Shown here piece after piece: positions 23,712-32,732 of a DNA stretch of 64,000 nucleotides. Source of the DNA: Pseudoalteromonas ruthenica (GTDB taxonomy: Bacteria > Pseudomonadota > Gammaproteobacteria > Enterobacterales > Alteromonadaceae). Where the stretch lies: positions 1,984,001-2,048,000 of the forward strand of contig NZ_CP023396.1 of NCBI RefSeq assembly GCF_008808095.1, given 5' to 3'. Position 1 is the first letter of the stretch. Each line of letters begins with the position of its first letter. The notes beneath the pieces are model-generated. The model worked only from the letters and a program-made list of their open reading frames with translations, ran no database searches and had not been told where the DNA came from. A program made the position numbers and the translations under genes.

Positions 23712-24806
23712 TTACTTCTTGTTGTAGTGCACGCGGTAAATCGCGTTAGCGTAATCATCGGAGACCAGCAAGCTGCCATCGGCCATTTGCACCATGGCAA
23801 CGGGTCGGCCAAAGGTCTCTTCGTTTTCCATAAAACCGGTAATAAATGGCTCGTAGCCAGTCACTTGGCCATCTTCTACCTTAGCCATCATAACTCGGTA
23901 GCCCGCTTTTTTACTGCGGTTCCACGAACCATGCTCAGCCACAAAAAGCTGTTTGTCGTAGTCACTTGGAAATTGCTCACCAGTGTAAAAGTGAATACCT
24001 AGTGGTGCCACGTGAGCACCTAAATTTAGCGCTGGCTGAGTGTAATCGGCAGCGTTTTTGCCTTTGCCGAACTCCGGATCCGGGATTGTACCACCGTGGA
24101 AGTATGGAAAGCCAAAATGTTGCCCTACTTCATCGATACGGTTAATTTCACACGGCGGAATATCATCACCCATCATGTCACGACCGTTATCGCTAAACCA
24201 CAGTTTGCCACTGTCTGGATGGTAATCGAAACCAACCGAATTACGCACCCCCTCTGCGAGGGTAGTAAGCTCTTTGCTCTCTAAGTTCAGGGAGAAAATA
24301 CGGCCAAACTCAGGGTCTTCTGCGCAGACGTTACAGGGCACACCGACAGGCACAATGAGCTCACCGCTGGGAGCGAAGCGAATAAACTTCCAACCGTGGT
24401 GGCGCTTATCGGGAAACTTGTCATACACCACTTCTAGTTTGGCTTTATCAAGCTTGTTGTCGATATCATCAAAGCGAATAATGCGCTCTACCTCAGCAAC
24501 GTACAGTGCTCCGTCTTTATAGGCTATGCCCGAAGGCATGTTAAGACCTTCAGCAATCAGCACCTGTTTGTCGGCACGGCCGTCTTGGTCTTTATCAATT
24601 AAGGCGTAAACATTACCCGCTTTACGCGAACCGGCATAGACCACACCGTTTTCGGAAATGGCTAGTTGCCGCGCGTTATCAACATTTAGCGCGTACGGCT
24701 CGATGGTGAAGCCTGCGGGAACCGACAGTCTGTCGGTGATATCTGTTGCCATCGCACTGCTGGCGAAAGTTAACCCAAGTAATGCACTAACAAGTTTGTT
24801 ATTCAT
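23712..24806 (-). CDS. Periplasmic PQQ-dependent sugar dehydrogenase-like protein
   Basis: 364-aa exported beta-propeller protein of the soluble glucose/sorbosone dehydrogenase (GSDH) family. A signal peptide (MNNKLVSALLGLTFASSAMA) precedes propeller repeats with RQLAISENGVVYAGSR, HHGWKFIRFAPSGELIVPVG, GVRNSVGFDYHPDSGKLWFS and the conserved AEHGSWNRSKKAGYRV. The catalytic-type His lies in DKRHHGWK. Family members oxidise aldoses using pyrroloquinoline quinone; whether this one binds PQQ, and its substrate, are not known, and no pqq biosynthesis genes are in the window. Two cysteines near PCNVCAEDPEFG could form a disulfide. Its start overlaps the end of the GGDEF gene by 8 bp, so the two are coupled. 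Confidence 0.85.
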   Translation of the reverse strand: MNNKLVSALLGLTFASSAMATDITDRLSVPAGFTIEPYALNVDNARQLAISENGVVYAGSRKAGNVYALIDKDQDGRADKQVLIAEGLNMPSGIAYKDGALYVAEVERIIRFDDIDNKLDKAKLEVVYDKFPDKRHHGWKFIRFAPSGELIVPVGVPCNVCAEDPEFGRIFSLNLESKELTTLAEGVRNSVGFDYHPDSGKLWFSDNGRDMMGDDIPPCEINRIDEVGQHFGFPYFHGGTIPDPEFGKGKNAADYTQPALNLGAHVAPLGIHFYTGEQFPSDYDKQLFVAEHGSWNRSKKAGYRVMMAKVEDGQVTGYEPFITGFMENEETFGRPVAMVQMADGSLLVSDDYANAIYRVHYNKK

Positions 24807-26670
24807 AAATCACCTTATTTCGACCGCTGTTTTTTGCTTGATAGAGTAGTTTGTCCACGGCGCTGAGCAGCGCTTTGGCAGAGTCATAATCATTACTGCG
24901 TTGCAGTACCCCAAAACTCGCCGTTACTCGTAACTCATTATTATTGCTTTTTACTGTATCCGAGCACAAACTATTGCGCAAACGCTCTGCGATCTCAACA
25001 GCTTGCTCAAGGTCGGTGTCTGGCAACACCACCAAAAACTCTTCCCCCCCTGTGCGCCCGAGCATATCGCTCTGGCGTACCATGTAGCTAAAACGCTTGG
25101 TCACACAGATTAATACATCGTCGCCAACGCTATGCCCAAACTCATCGTTAATACGTTTAAAATGATCAATATCGCAGGCGATCACAGAAAAAGGCTGATT
25201 GTCTTGCCACAAGCTATCGACTTTATCCATGATATGGCGACGATTTGCCACCGCCGTAAGGCTATCGGTGACCGCAAGCGCGCGAAAACGCTGTCGCAAA
25301 CGATATTGTCGCCAAGAAAAAGCAAGCACGGTGATAAGCACTAAACTACCGAGAAAAATGATTCCTTGCTGTAGCCGGTGCTGTCGCTCGGAAGCCTCGA
25401 GTTCTAGCTCTTGCAGCGACTGCTGCTGCGCCAAAATACGGTTATTAAGCTCTATTTGCTCGGTATCAAACTGCACTTTATGGCGCGCTTTGGCCACGGC
25501 TCCTACACTGTCGTAATGTTGTTCACTGGCCTTTATATACTGCTCTAACAAATCCACCGCTCTTGGGTAATCTTGCTGGCGCTTAGCCAACTGCGCTTTT
25601 AATTCAAGCAACTCCAAATTGCGATGGATACTGCCTTGCTCTGCTTGTGATTGCTGCTGTTGTTCAATGTTGCGCAATATATGCTGAGCCTCTTCAAGGC
25701 GGTTTTGTTGCAAGCGAATACGCGCTTGCAAAAATTGATGGGCACGCTCATTAGCTGCATCTTCAACCACCCAAACCCAGTGCTCACTTTTATCTAGTGC
25801 TTGGTCTGCTTGTTCGGTTTTCCCCATCTGCGCATAAGCAAGCGCCAACCCAAAGTAGGTAAAGTATTTACCTTGTGGGTCGTCGCGTTTAGCCCCAAGT
25901 GGCAACATTGCTTGAAAGTATTCCAACGCTGTTTGGGGGTCATTGAGTTCGATGTAAATAGAACCAATATTAAACAGCGACACCATTTGATCGAAGTACA
26001 AACCGTGCTCGCTAAAATAATTAAGCGCTTTAGTTTGCATAGCCAATGCTTGGTCGTAATCGAACAAGTACTCATGGGTTTTCGCCATACTTGATTCAAG
26101 ATACGCGATTTGCAGCTCTGAGCCGTGCTCGAGTAACAACCGATAAGCCCGAGAGAAATAGCCTAATGCTTTGATTTCTTGGTCGTTGTAAACGTAAAAA
26201 GTGCCGATGGCGCTGTACACTTCAGCTTGTAGAAGAGGGGCCAGGTCTTGGACTTGCTGCTCGGCTTGGCTGTAGAGTTCAGTAGCAGCGTCTAGCTTGC
26301 CTTGGCGGTCAAATAGTTGCGCACGGGCAAGCAACAGGAGTACTTGCTGTGACGGCCTAAGTTCATCTGCTGTGGCGGTGAGCTTATCGGTTAAACGCTT
26401 TGCGTCACTATCGCGCCCTACAAGTAAGTAGTTGCTGACCAGCTCAAGTTCAAACGCTGCGCGTTGCAATGCACTGAGCCCGCTGTGGTTATCAAGTAGT
26501 TGTTCGGTGAAGTTAACAGCTTCTACAGGGTCTTGAACGCTGTATTCATCTAATTGCTTGAGCTGCTGATTCAGCCACGCGTCGGAATACTGCTCTGGCT
26601 CGCTTGCCAGCGCCGAGCCGACAAACACAAGCAATAGTATATGCTGGCAAAGCAGTAATACGCGTTTCAT
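24799..26670 (-). CDS. Membrane-anchored TPR-GGDEF diguanylate cyclase
   Basis: 623-aa predicted c-di-GMP synthase. A signal peptide (MKRVLLLCQHILLLVFVGSALA) exports a TPR-rich periplasmic region (about residues 25-420), followed by a coiled coil, one TM helix (GIIFLGSLVLITVLAFSW) and a cytoplasmic GGDEF domain. The active site is GRTGGEEF and the product-inhibition I-site RxxD is present as RQSD five residues before it, so activity and feedback control are both expected. The start at 26670 is preferred over the in-frame upstream start at 26718 because AAGGAT precedes it and the signal peptide starts there. It is coupled by overlap to the sugar dehydrogenase gene, suggesting a periplasmic signal from sugar metabolism (inference). 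Confidence 0.9.
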   Translation of the reverse strand: MKRVLLLCQHILLLVFVGSALASEPEQYSDAWLNQQLKQLDEYSVQDPVEAVNFTEQLLDNHSGLSALQRAAFELELVSNYLLVGRDSDAKRLTDKLTATADELRPSQQVLLLLARAQLFDRQGKLDAATELYSQAEQQVQDLAPLLQAEVYSAIGTFYVYNDQEIKALGYFSRAYRLLLEHGSELQIAYLESSMAKTHEYLFDYDQALAMQTKALNYFSEHGLYFDQMVSLFNIGSIYIELNDPQTALEYFQAMLPLGAKRDDPQGKYFTYFGLALAYAQMGKTEQADQALDKSEHWVWVVEDAANERAHQFLQARIRLQQNRLEEAQHILRNIEQQQQSQAEQGSIHRNLELLELKAQLAKRQQDYPRAVDLLEQYIKASEQHYDSVGAVAKARHKVQFDTEQIELNNRILAQQQSLQELELEASERQHRLQQGIIFLGSLVLITVLAFSWRQYRLRQRFRALAVTDSLTAVANRRHIMDKVDSLWQDNQPFSVIACDIDHFKRINDEFGHSVGDDVLICVTKRFSYMVRQSDMLGRTGGEEFLVVLPDTDLEQAVEIAERLRNSLCSDTVKSNNNELRVTASFGVLQRSNDYDSAKALLSAVDKLLYQAKNSGRNKVIYE

Positions 26671-26733
26671 AGCTATCCTTAATTTAATATGGTCTCGTTT
26701 AAATAGACCACACCGCAAGTAAAGGGAAGGTGA

Positions 26734-26764
26734 ACGGCTAACACTCGGGTGTAATGTTAGCCGT
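26734..26764 (-). terminator. Strong hairpin downstream of parE
   Basis: ACGGCTAACA and TGTTAGCCGT form a 10-bp perfect stem, with an inner ACAC/GTGT stem, in the 108-bp gap between parE and the TPR-GGDEF gene. There is no T-run on the minus strand, so it may be a rho-assisted or partial terminator or an mRNA stabiliser separating parE from the inserted genes. Confidence 0.5.
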
Positions 26765-26778
26765 GATAGTGATTCTTT

Positions 26779-28674
26779 TTACACCTCAACTTGCGCTTTA
26801 TCGCCGTGATTCTCAAGCCATTGGCGGCGATCGCCAGAGCGTTTTTTCGCCAGCAGCATATCCATCACCTCAACGGTGTGTTCCATCTCTTCAAGGGTAA
26901 GCTGCACCAAACGGCGAGTATTCGGATCCATGGTTGTTTCACGCAGTTGCAACGGGTTCATTTCCCCCAAGCCTTTAAAGCGTTGCACATTGACCTTGCC
27001 GCGTTTCTTTTCTGCTTCAATGCGATCCAAAATACCGGTTTTTTCGCCCTCATCTAGGGCATAGAAAACCTCTTTACCCACATCAATGCGATACAGAGGC
27101 GGCATGGCAACATAAACATGACCCTGGCGCACCAAGGTGGGGAAGTGTTTAACAAACAAAGCACATAACAAGGTGGCAATATGCAGTCCATCGGAGTCAG
27201 CATCGGCGAGAATACAAATTTTGCCGTACCGCAAGCCACTTAAATCGTCGCTGTCGGGGTCTATACCTAATGCAACGGAGATATCATGCACTTCTTGCGA
27301 TGCTAAAATTTGTCCGGATTCCACTTCCCAAGTATTCAGAATTTTACCTCGTAGCGGCATAATCGCCTGGAAGTCTCTATCCCGGGCTTGTTTGGCTGAG
27401 CCGCCCGCTGAGTCCCCTTCCACTAAAAATAATTCAGTGCGCTCACTTTCGTTACTGCTGCAATCGGTTAACTTACCGGGCAAAGCGGGGCCTTGCGTAA
27501 CCTTTTTACGCACCACTTTTTTGGCAGCGCGCATACGTTTTTGAGCGTTACTAATACATAGCTCAGCAAGGAGCTCGGCAATATCGGTGTGCTCATTTAG
27601 CCACAGGCTAAAGGAGTCTTTAACCACCCCAGAGACAAACGCTGAGCACGAACGTGACGACAGCTTTTCTTTGGTTTGTCCGGCGAATTGTGGGTCTTGC
27701 ATTTTTACCGATAATACATAGGAGCACTTTTCCCAGATATCTTCTGGCGTCAGGCGTACACCACGGGGCAACAAGTTGCGGAATTCGCAGAACTCTCGCA
27801 TTGCCTCGAGCAAGCCTTGGCGCAAGCCATTAACATGGGTGCCGCCTTGTGCGGTAGGAATGAGGTTAACGTAGCTCTCTGTGATCGACTCACCGCCCTC
27901 TGGCAGCCACAACAAGGCCCAATCCACTCCTTCCGTGGCACCACTAAACTCACCGGTAAATGGCTGTTTAGGCAGTGCTTCAAAGTCTTTGGTTGCGTCT
28001 TTAATGTAATCTTGCAGGCCCGCCTCGTAGTACCACTCCTGGGTTTCTTTGTTTTGCTTGTTGATAAAGCGGATACGCAAACCAGGACACAGTACCGCCT
28101 TGGCTTTGAGAATGTGGTTGAGTTTAGAAAGCGAAAAATTCGCGGAGTCGAAATACTTTGGATCGGGCCAAAAGCGAACTGACGTACCGGTATTACGCTT
28201 ACCCACAGTCCCGGTGACTTCTAAGTCTTTCACCTTATCGCCATCGGCAAAGGCAATCTCATACACTTGCCCGTCGCGACGCACAGTCACTTCAACACGT
28301 GTTGACAGCGCATTGACCACTGAAATACCCACGCCGTGCAAACCACCAGAGAACTGGTAGCTTTTGTTAGAGAACTTACCACCGGCGTGAAGCTTAGTTA
28401 AAATCAGTTCAACCCCTGGGATCCCCTCTTCAGGGTGAATATCCACCGGCATACCACGACCATCATCAATGACCTCTAACGAGTTGTCCTCATGTAAAAT
28501 GACATCTACCTTACTGGCATGTCCGGCCAGCGCCTCATCAACACTGTTGTCGATCACTTCTTGACTGAGGTGGTTAGGGCGCGTGGTGTCGGTGTACATC
28601 CCCGGGCGGCGTTGCACCGGCTCGAGACCATTTAATACTTCAATTGCTTCGGCGTTGTAATTCTGCTGGCTCAT
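26779..28674 (-). CDS. parE: DNA topoisomerase IV subunit B
   Basis: 631-aa ATPase subunit of topoisomerase IV. The GHKL ATP site shows DNSVDEALAGH and GLHGVGISVVNALS; the TOPRIM domain shows LFLVEGDSAGGSAKQ, MPLRGKILN and DADSDGLHI with the Mg-binding acidic residues; the C-terminal QRFKGLGEMNP is the PxLK-type tail conserved with GyrB. Length matches E. coli ParE (630). It is the last of nudF-yqiB-cpdA-yqiA-parE, 4 bp after the yqiA stop. Confidence 0.98.
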   Translation of the reverse strand: MSQQNYNAEAIEVLNGLEPVQRRPGMYTDTTRPNHLSQEVIDNSVDEALAGHASKVDVILHEDNSLEVIDDGRGMPVDIHPEEGIPGVELILTKLHAGGKFSNKSYQFSGGLHGVGISVVNALSTRVEVTVRRDGQVYEIAFADGDKVKDLEVTGTVGKRNTGTSVRFWPDPKYFDSANFSLSKLNHILKAKAVLCPGLRIRFINKQNKETQEWYYEAGLQDYIKDATKDFEALPKQPFTGEFSGATEGVDWALLWLPEGGESITESYVNLIPTAQGGTHVNGLRQGLLEAMREFCEFRNLLPRGVRLTPEDIWEKCSYVLSVKMQDPQFAGQTKEKLSSRSCSAFVSGVVKDSFSLWLNEHTDIAELLAELCISNAQKRMRAAKKVVRKKVTQGPALPGKLTDCSSNESERTELFLVEGDSAGGSAKQARDRDFQAIMPLRGKILNTWEVESGQILASQEVHDISVALGIDPDSDDLSGLRYGKICILADADSDGLHIATLLCALFVKHFPTLVRQGHVYVAMPPLYRIDVGKEVFYALDEGEKTGILDRIEAEKKRGKVNVQRFKGLGEMNPLQLRETTMDPNTRRLVQLTLEEMEHTVEVMDMLLAKKRSGDRRQWLENHGDKAQVEV

Positions 28675-28678
28675 ATTT

Positions 28679-29263
28679 TTATTCGTTAACGGCCTTAGTG
28701 GTTAGAGAGATATTCAGAAATTGCATTATATGGGTAAAGTAGCGCTCAAACCCAATAAAACTGTGGTTGCCACCTGCTTCTACTCGTTGTTTACAACCTT
28801 GATAGTAAGCGACAGCCTGCTCATAGGGTAGCACTTCGTCACCTTCTTGTTGTAACAAAAACAGCAGCTCGGGGGAAGTTAATTGCTGTAAATAAAGCCC
28901 CTGCAAGGCCTGCATGTGAGTGTGATTCAGCTCATAGCTATAATTTTGATAGGGGTTGTACTGCACCCCGCGATACTCATCGAGCAGCTCAAAAGGGCGT
29001 ACGGCAGGGTTTATCACCACGCTTGGTAAATGATAACGCTGCGATAAATACGTAGCATAAAAGCCACCAAGCGAACTGCCGATTAAGGCGGTATCTTCAT
29101 CCACCAACGCGCTCAAGTGGGCGATCGCCTGCTCTGGGTCATGGCTGAGGCGTGGCACAATATACTGCCCCTGCCAGGTACGTAAGTGCTCACCGAGCTG
29201 CACTGCTTTGTGGGAGCGCTCGGAACTATTGAAGCCATGAATATAAATTAATTTGCGAGCCAT
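28679..29263 (-). CDS. yqiA: YqiA-like alpha/beta-hydrolase esterase
   Basis: 194-aa cytosolic esterase; E. coli YqiA (193 aa) cleaves short-chain acyl and palmitoyl-CoA esters in vitro. The N-terminus KLIYIHGFNSSERSHKA gives the oxyanion-hole HGF, the nucleophile is Ser in LIGSSLGGFYATYLS, and the catalytic His is in GGNHSFIGFERY. It overlaps cpdA by 16 bp at its start, so the genes are tightly packed. Physiological substrate unknown. Confidence 0.92.
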   Translation of the reverse strand: MARKLIYIHGFNSSERSHKAVQLGEHLRTWQGQYIVPRLSHDPEQAIAHLSALVDEDTALIGSSLGGFYATYLSQRYHLPSVVINPAVRPFELLDEYRGVQYNPYQNYSYELNHTHMQALQGLYLQQLTSPELLFLLQQEGDEVLPYEQAVAYYQGCKQRVEAGGNHSFIGFERYFTHIMQFLNISLTTKAVNE

Positions 29264-30027
29264 TTGACCTCTGTGATAAGCGCTTTATTGGCCACAAGAC
29301 GCACGCGACGATACCCTGGGCCGAGATTTTCTTGTTGCCAACTCACTGCATTTTTTACAAATTGCACCGAGGTGGCGGGGGTGCCGAACACCTCGACACC
29401 TTGGTAATCATGGTGGTAATCATGATGTGTATGGCCATGTAGCACGGTTGCGCTGCGACTACGCGTCTCGATGCATTGCAATAACGCATCACCATTTTCG
29501 AGAATATGCTTATCTAAATAACCGTGAATAGGCAATGGGTGGTGATGGGTAATAAACACCTGCTGAGAAGCGGCTGTATCAATGGCATCACCAAGCTCAG
29601 CCAAATGATTCTCTGCCACCCACCCTGCCGGTGTATCGCCTTTGCTATTAATCAGTAAAACTTGGCCACAAGCATGTTCAATGCGTTTTTCAGGACGAAT
29701 TTGCCCTCCAGTTATGGCACTGAGCTGGCTAAGCTCATCATGATTCCCCGGTACCCAAAATACCGGGCACTGTAGCGCACTGTTGGCCACCAGCTCAGCA
29801 AATAGTTGATAAGATTCAGGGCTGTGGTCTTGGGTAAGATCGCCACCGAAAACCACAAAATCAAATGCCTCAGCGGCCATGGCCGCCAGCGTTTGTTGTA
29901 AATGCTGCGCTGTACGCACACCAAAGTACTGCTCTTGCGGCTGCGCAAATAAATGCGCATCGGTAAAATGCGCGAAGTTTAGCTCAGTACTGGCAGGGCA
30001 AAAATAAGGGGATTCAAACCAAGCCAC
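29248..30027 (-). CDS. cpdA: 3',5'-cyclic-AMP phosphodiesterase CpdA
   Basis: 259-aa metallophosphoesterase that hydrolyses cAMP to AMP and so lowers CRP signalling. All metal-binding blocks are seen: FTDAHLFA (DxH), FGGDLTQD (GD), VPGNHDE (GNHD), ITHHHPLPI and LHGHTHHDYH (GHxH). E. coli CpdA has 275 residues. It overlaps yqiB by 14 bp and yqiA by 16 bp. The cluster with nudF, yqiA and parE is the same as in enterobacteria and vibrios. Confidence 0.94.
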   Translation of the reverse strand: MAWFESPYFCPASTELNFAHFTDAHLFAQPQEQYFGVRTAQHLQQTLAAMAAEAFDFVVFGGDLTQDHSPESYQLFAELVANSALQCPVFWVPGNHDELSQLSAITGGQIRPEKRIEHACGQVLLINSKGDTPAGWVAENHLAELGDAIDTAASQQVFITHHHPLPIHGYLDKHILENGDALLQCIETRSRSATVLHGHTHHDYHHDYQGVEVFGTPATSVQFVKNAVSWQQENLGPGYRRVRLVANKALITEVKWLAN

Positions 30028-30469
30028 TGTTACAATCCCAATCTAAAACCGCTTCGCCATGTGACATACAAAAACTCAACCAGTCATGCAAAAACGCATT
30101 AACTTGGTATTTTTCGTCTTTATGATGCATTTTCGGGTTCGGGTAACCATAAGATGGCTTAATTCGCGTATGGTAGTTTGGATGCACTACCTCTGCGACC
30201 TTGGCATCGTGATAAATGCGAACATTCATTGGCGGTGTGAATAGGCCCTCCACCGCTCCTTGCACTTGAGTAATACAAATATCAGTGGTGTATTTGGCAG
30301 CCTGCTCAATCACAACCTCATATTGCTCGTTGGCGATAGTGAGTAGCTGCGATGCGCCCGTTGTGCCAGCGCTTGGCAAAATGCGCATCACGTTGGCATA
30401 GTTGCGCTCACACAAAGTGAGGTATTTAGGCAGGGATTGAATGTACCCTGCTTTTCTTTGTACTGTCAC
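30014..30469 (-). CDS. yqiB: YqiB-like DUF1249 protein
   Basis: 151-aa protein of unknown function conserved in the nudF-cpdA operon of gammaproteobacteria. The family start PKYLTLCERNYANVMRILP is visible, as are YTTDICITQVQG, MNVRIYHDAKVAEVV and the tail KMHHKDEKYQVNAFLHDWLSFCM. There are no TM segments or signal peptide, so it is cytosolic. Its ATG overlaps the nudF stop by 4 bp. No function can be assigned. Confidence 0.88.
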   Translation of the reverse strand: MTVQRKAGYIQSLPKYLTLCERNYANVMRILPSAGTTGASQLLTIANEQYEVVIEQAAKYTTDICITQVQGAVEGLFTPPMNVRIYHDAKVAEVVHPNYHTRIKPSYGYPNPKMHHKDEKYQVNAFLHDWLSFCMSHGEAVLDWDCNSGLV

Positions 30470-31092
30470 TCACCGCCCCATTGCTGTTGAATTCGCTGCT
30501 CATTGAGTGCTAACCATTGTAGACTAATCACTGTTGCGGCGTTATCAATTTCCCCGTTGTTTAGGCGCGCCATTGCCTCATCAACAGCCATCACATGTAC
30601 TTTAATATCTTCACCTTCATCATCCAGTCCGTGCACCGTGCCACCGATTCCTGATAAATCAGTTTGCGCTAAATACAAATACAACCGCTCTGTTGTCCCG
30701 CCGGGGCTCGAAAGGTATGACAGCATGAAGTCCAATTGCTGCAATTCCAAACCCGCTTCTTCTTGCGCTTCTTTACGCACTACCGCCGGGTAATCTTCAC
30801 TGCCATCAGCCATGCCAGCAATACATTCTAATAGCCAGGGGTTGTCTTTGGTTGCCAAGGCGCCTATGCGAATTTGCTCGACGAGTAACACCGAGCGCGT
30901 TGCTGGATCATAAGGCAACACGGCCACAGCATGACCGCGTTCAAATATTTCACGCTCAATGATTGCACTGGTGCCACCGGCAAATAATGCGTGTTTGAAA
31001 CGGTACTTATCGATTTTGAAAAAACCTTTAAACACTTCTTCGGTGCTCTCTATGGTCACGTCGCCTTTATCGAACTGATTGATTTTATTCAT
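30466..31092 (-). CDS. nudF: ADP-ribose pyrophosphatase
   Basis: 208-aa Nudix hydrolase that cleaves ADP-ribose to AMP and ribose-5-phosphate. It aligns with E. coli NudF along its length (EEVFKGFFKIDKYRFKHALF; ERGHAVAVLPYDP; SSPGGTTERLYLYL; HGLDDEGEDIKVHV). The Nudix box runs G-x5-E-x7-K-E-x2-E-E-x-G-L in MADGSED...RKEAQEEAGLEL; the usual Arg before the first EUxEE Glu is Lys here. The ATG at 31092 (MNKINQFDKGDV) is preferred over an in-frame codon at 31119, since it aligns with the family start. First gene of the operon that runs to parE. Confidence 0.93.
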   Translation of the reverse strand: MNKINQFDKGDVTIESTEEVFKGFFKIDKYRFKHALFAGGTSAIIEREIFERGHAVAVLPYDPATRSVLLVEQIRIGALATKDNPWLLECIAGMADGSEDYPAVVRKEAQEEAGLELQQLDFMLSYLSSPGGTTERLYLYLAQTDLSGIGGTVHGLDDEGEDIKVHVMAVDEAMARLNNGEIDNAATVISLQWLALNEQRIQQQWGGE

Positions 31093-31160
31093 TTTATACT
31101 CGCCACCCCACTTGGCCAAAAAGTTTATAAGTCAACGGTCGCGTTTACCCTTCCGCGAAA

Positions 31161-31191
31161 ATTATATTCTGTTACACTTAAGCGCAGTCAA
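31161..31191 (-). promoter_or_regulatory. Candidate promoter of the nudF-parE operon
   Basis: On the minus strand a TTGACT box is followed by a 19-bp spacer and a perfect TATAAT, 69 bp before the nudF ATG. The spacer is longer than ideal. The region also has to hold the divergent tolC promoter. Confidence 0.45.
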
Positions 31192-31274
31192 TTTACGTTT
31201 TTGCTTTTCGCAAATCGCGAGAAACACGATAACATGCTCCTAATTCGCTGAATATTCTAAGGACTGTACTGATA

Positions 31275-32642
31275 ATGAAAAAGACACTACTGACCACGCT
31301 GATTGCATTGAGCTGCAGCTTTAGCACTTACAGTCATGCTGAAGACCTAATGCAGGTGTACGAAATTGCACTTGAGAACGATCCCGTTGTTTTAAAAGCT
31401 AAAGCTAACGCCGAAGCACAAGAGCATAACACAGACCGTGCACTGAGCGCGTTGTTGCCTCAGCTTGGTTTCAGCATGGGCTACACTAAATCAGAAAGTG
31501 ATAGCTACGAGTTTGATGACGACTTGCTACAACTGGTCAAGGTTGACAGCGAGCGCGATACGTTTTCTCGTGAGATTGGCTTAAGCCAAGCCATATTCGA
31601 CCTTAACGCATGGCGCTCATTGGATATTGCTGAGAAGCAAGCTCTGCAACAAAAGACCGTATACGACCAAGCACAACAAGCGCTGATTGTGCGTGTCGCA
31701 CAGGGCTATTTTGAAGTATTAGCTGCCATTGATACCTTAGAATTTGTGCAAGCAGAAAAACGCGCTATCGAACGCCAGCTCGAGCAAACCAAGCAGCGTT
31801 TCGCGGTAGGCCTAACTGCCATTACCGATGTACACGAAGCGCAAGCGCAATTCGATAACTCAGTCGCTCGCGAAATCGTCGCTAAAAACGATGTTGAAAC
31901 AGCGCGCGAAAAGCTCCGTGAGATCACCGGTAAGTACCACGCCAAACTCGACCAGCTTGATACTGAAACTTTCTCTACGGTGAAGCCGAATAAAGCCACT
32001 GAGGATTTTGTTACTCTGGCCAAAGCGAACAACTTAGAGCTGCAAGTTGCTAAAGCATCGGTTGATATCGCCAAACAACAAATCGATTTGGCGCAAACAG
32101 GTCACTATCCGAAGTTGACCCTCAATGCAGCCTACGGCGATTCATTAGTTGATAGTGAGCGTACTATCATGGGCCAAACCGTTGTTAATGACCATGTTCC
32201 GCGTGGCGACACAGCGTCAGTGGGCTTAAACTTCGAACTTCCGCTTTACTCTGGTGGAGCAACAGTGGCTTCAACTGACCAAGCACGTGCCCTTTATGTT
32301 GTTGCCAGTGAAGACTTAGAAGCGACCCTGCGCGGGGTAACGCGAACCACGATTACCTCTTATAACCAAGTGGTGTCTGATATCGCTACCTACAAAGCAT
32401 TGGAGCAAGCTGTGGTTTCCGCAGAAAGCGCCTTACAGGCCACGGAAGCTGGTTTCGAAGTGGGTACACGAACCATTGTTGATGTATTGATTAGCACCCA
32501 GAACCTTTACAATGCCAAACGTAACTTAGCCGATGTGCGTTACCGCTATGTAGTATCGACTCTGGCACTGAAACAAGCTGCGGGCACGCTTACCGCTGAG
32601 GACCTAAAGGCAATAAATCAAGGCCTGAAGCCACAAAGCTAA
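31275..32642 (+). CDS. tolC: Outer membrane efflux channel TolC
   Basis: 455-aa outer-membrane channel that forms trimers serving RND, MFS and ABC exporters. A signal peptide (MKKTLLTTLIALSCSFSTYSHA) leads to EDLMQVYEIALENDPV, the first OEP repeat, and SALLPQLGFSMGYT; the second repeat holds LPLYSGGATVASTDQA and the tail has YNAKRNLADVRYRYVVSTLALKQAAGTL. Length is close to E. coli TolC after the signal (about 471). Divergence from nudF is the same as in E. coli. It may serve the metal RND pump as well as drug pumps, but that is speculation. Confidence 0.95.
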   Translation: MKKTLLTTLIALSCSFSTYSHAEDLMQVYEIALENDPVVLKAKANAEAQEHNTDRALSALLPQLGFSMGYTKSESDSYEFDDDLLQLVKVDSERDTFSREIGLSQAIFDLNAWRSLDIAEKQALQQKTVYDQAQQALIVRVAQGYFEVLAAIDTLEFVQAEKRAIERQLEQTKQRFAVGLTAITDVHEAQAQFDNSVAREIVAKNDVETAREKLREITGKYHAKLDQLDTETFSTVKPNKATEDFVTLAKANNLELQVAKASVDIAKQQIDLAQTGHYPKLTLNAAYGDSLVDSERTIMGQTVVNDHVPRGDTASVGLNFELPLYSGGATVASTDQARALYVVASEDLEATLRGVTRTTITSYNQVVSDIATYKALEQAVVSAESALQATEAGFEVGTRTIVDVLISTQNLYNAKRNLADVRYRYVVSTLALKQAAGTLTAEDLKAINQGLKPQS

Positions 32643-32653
32643 CGCGTCAAGAT

Positions 32654-32678
32654 AAAGCCAGTGCCCAGCACTGGCTTT
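32654..32678 (+). terminator. Terminator after tolC
   Basis: AAAGCCAGTG and CACTGGCTTT form a 10-bp stem with loop CCCAG, 11 bp after the tolC stop; the tail GTTATATG is only mildly T-rich. Confidence 0.7.
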
Positions 32679-32732
32679 GTTATATGAATAACGTATACTG
32701 TCCGCCATCTACAACGGTGAATAACAACTACA

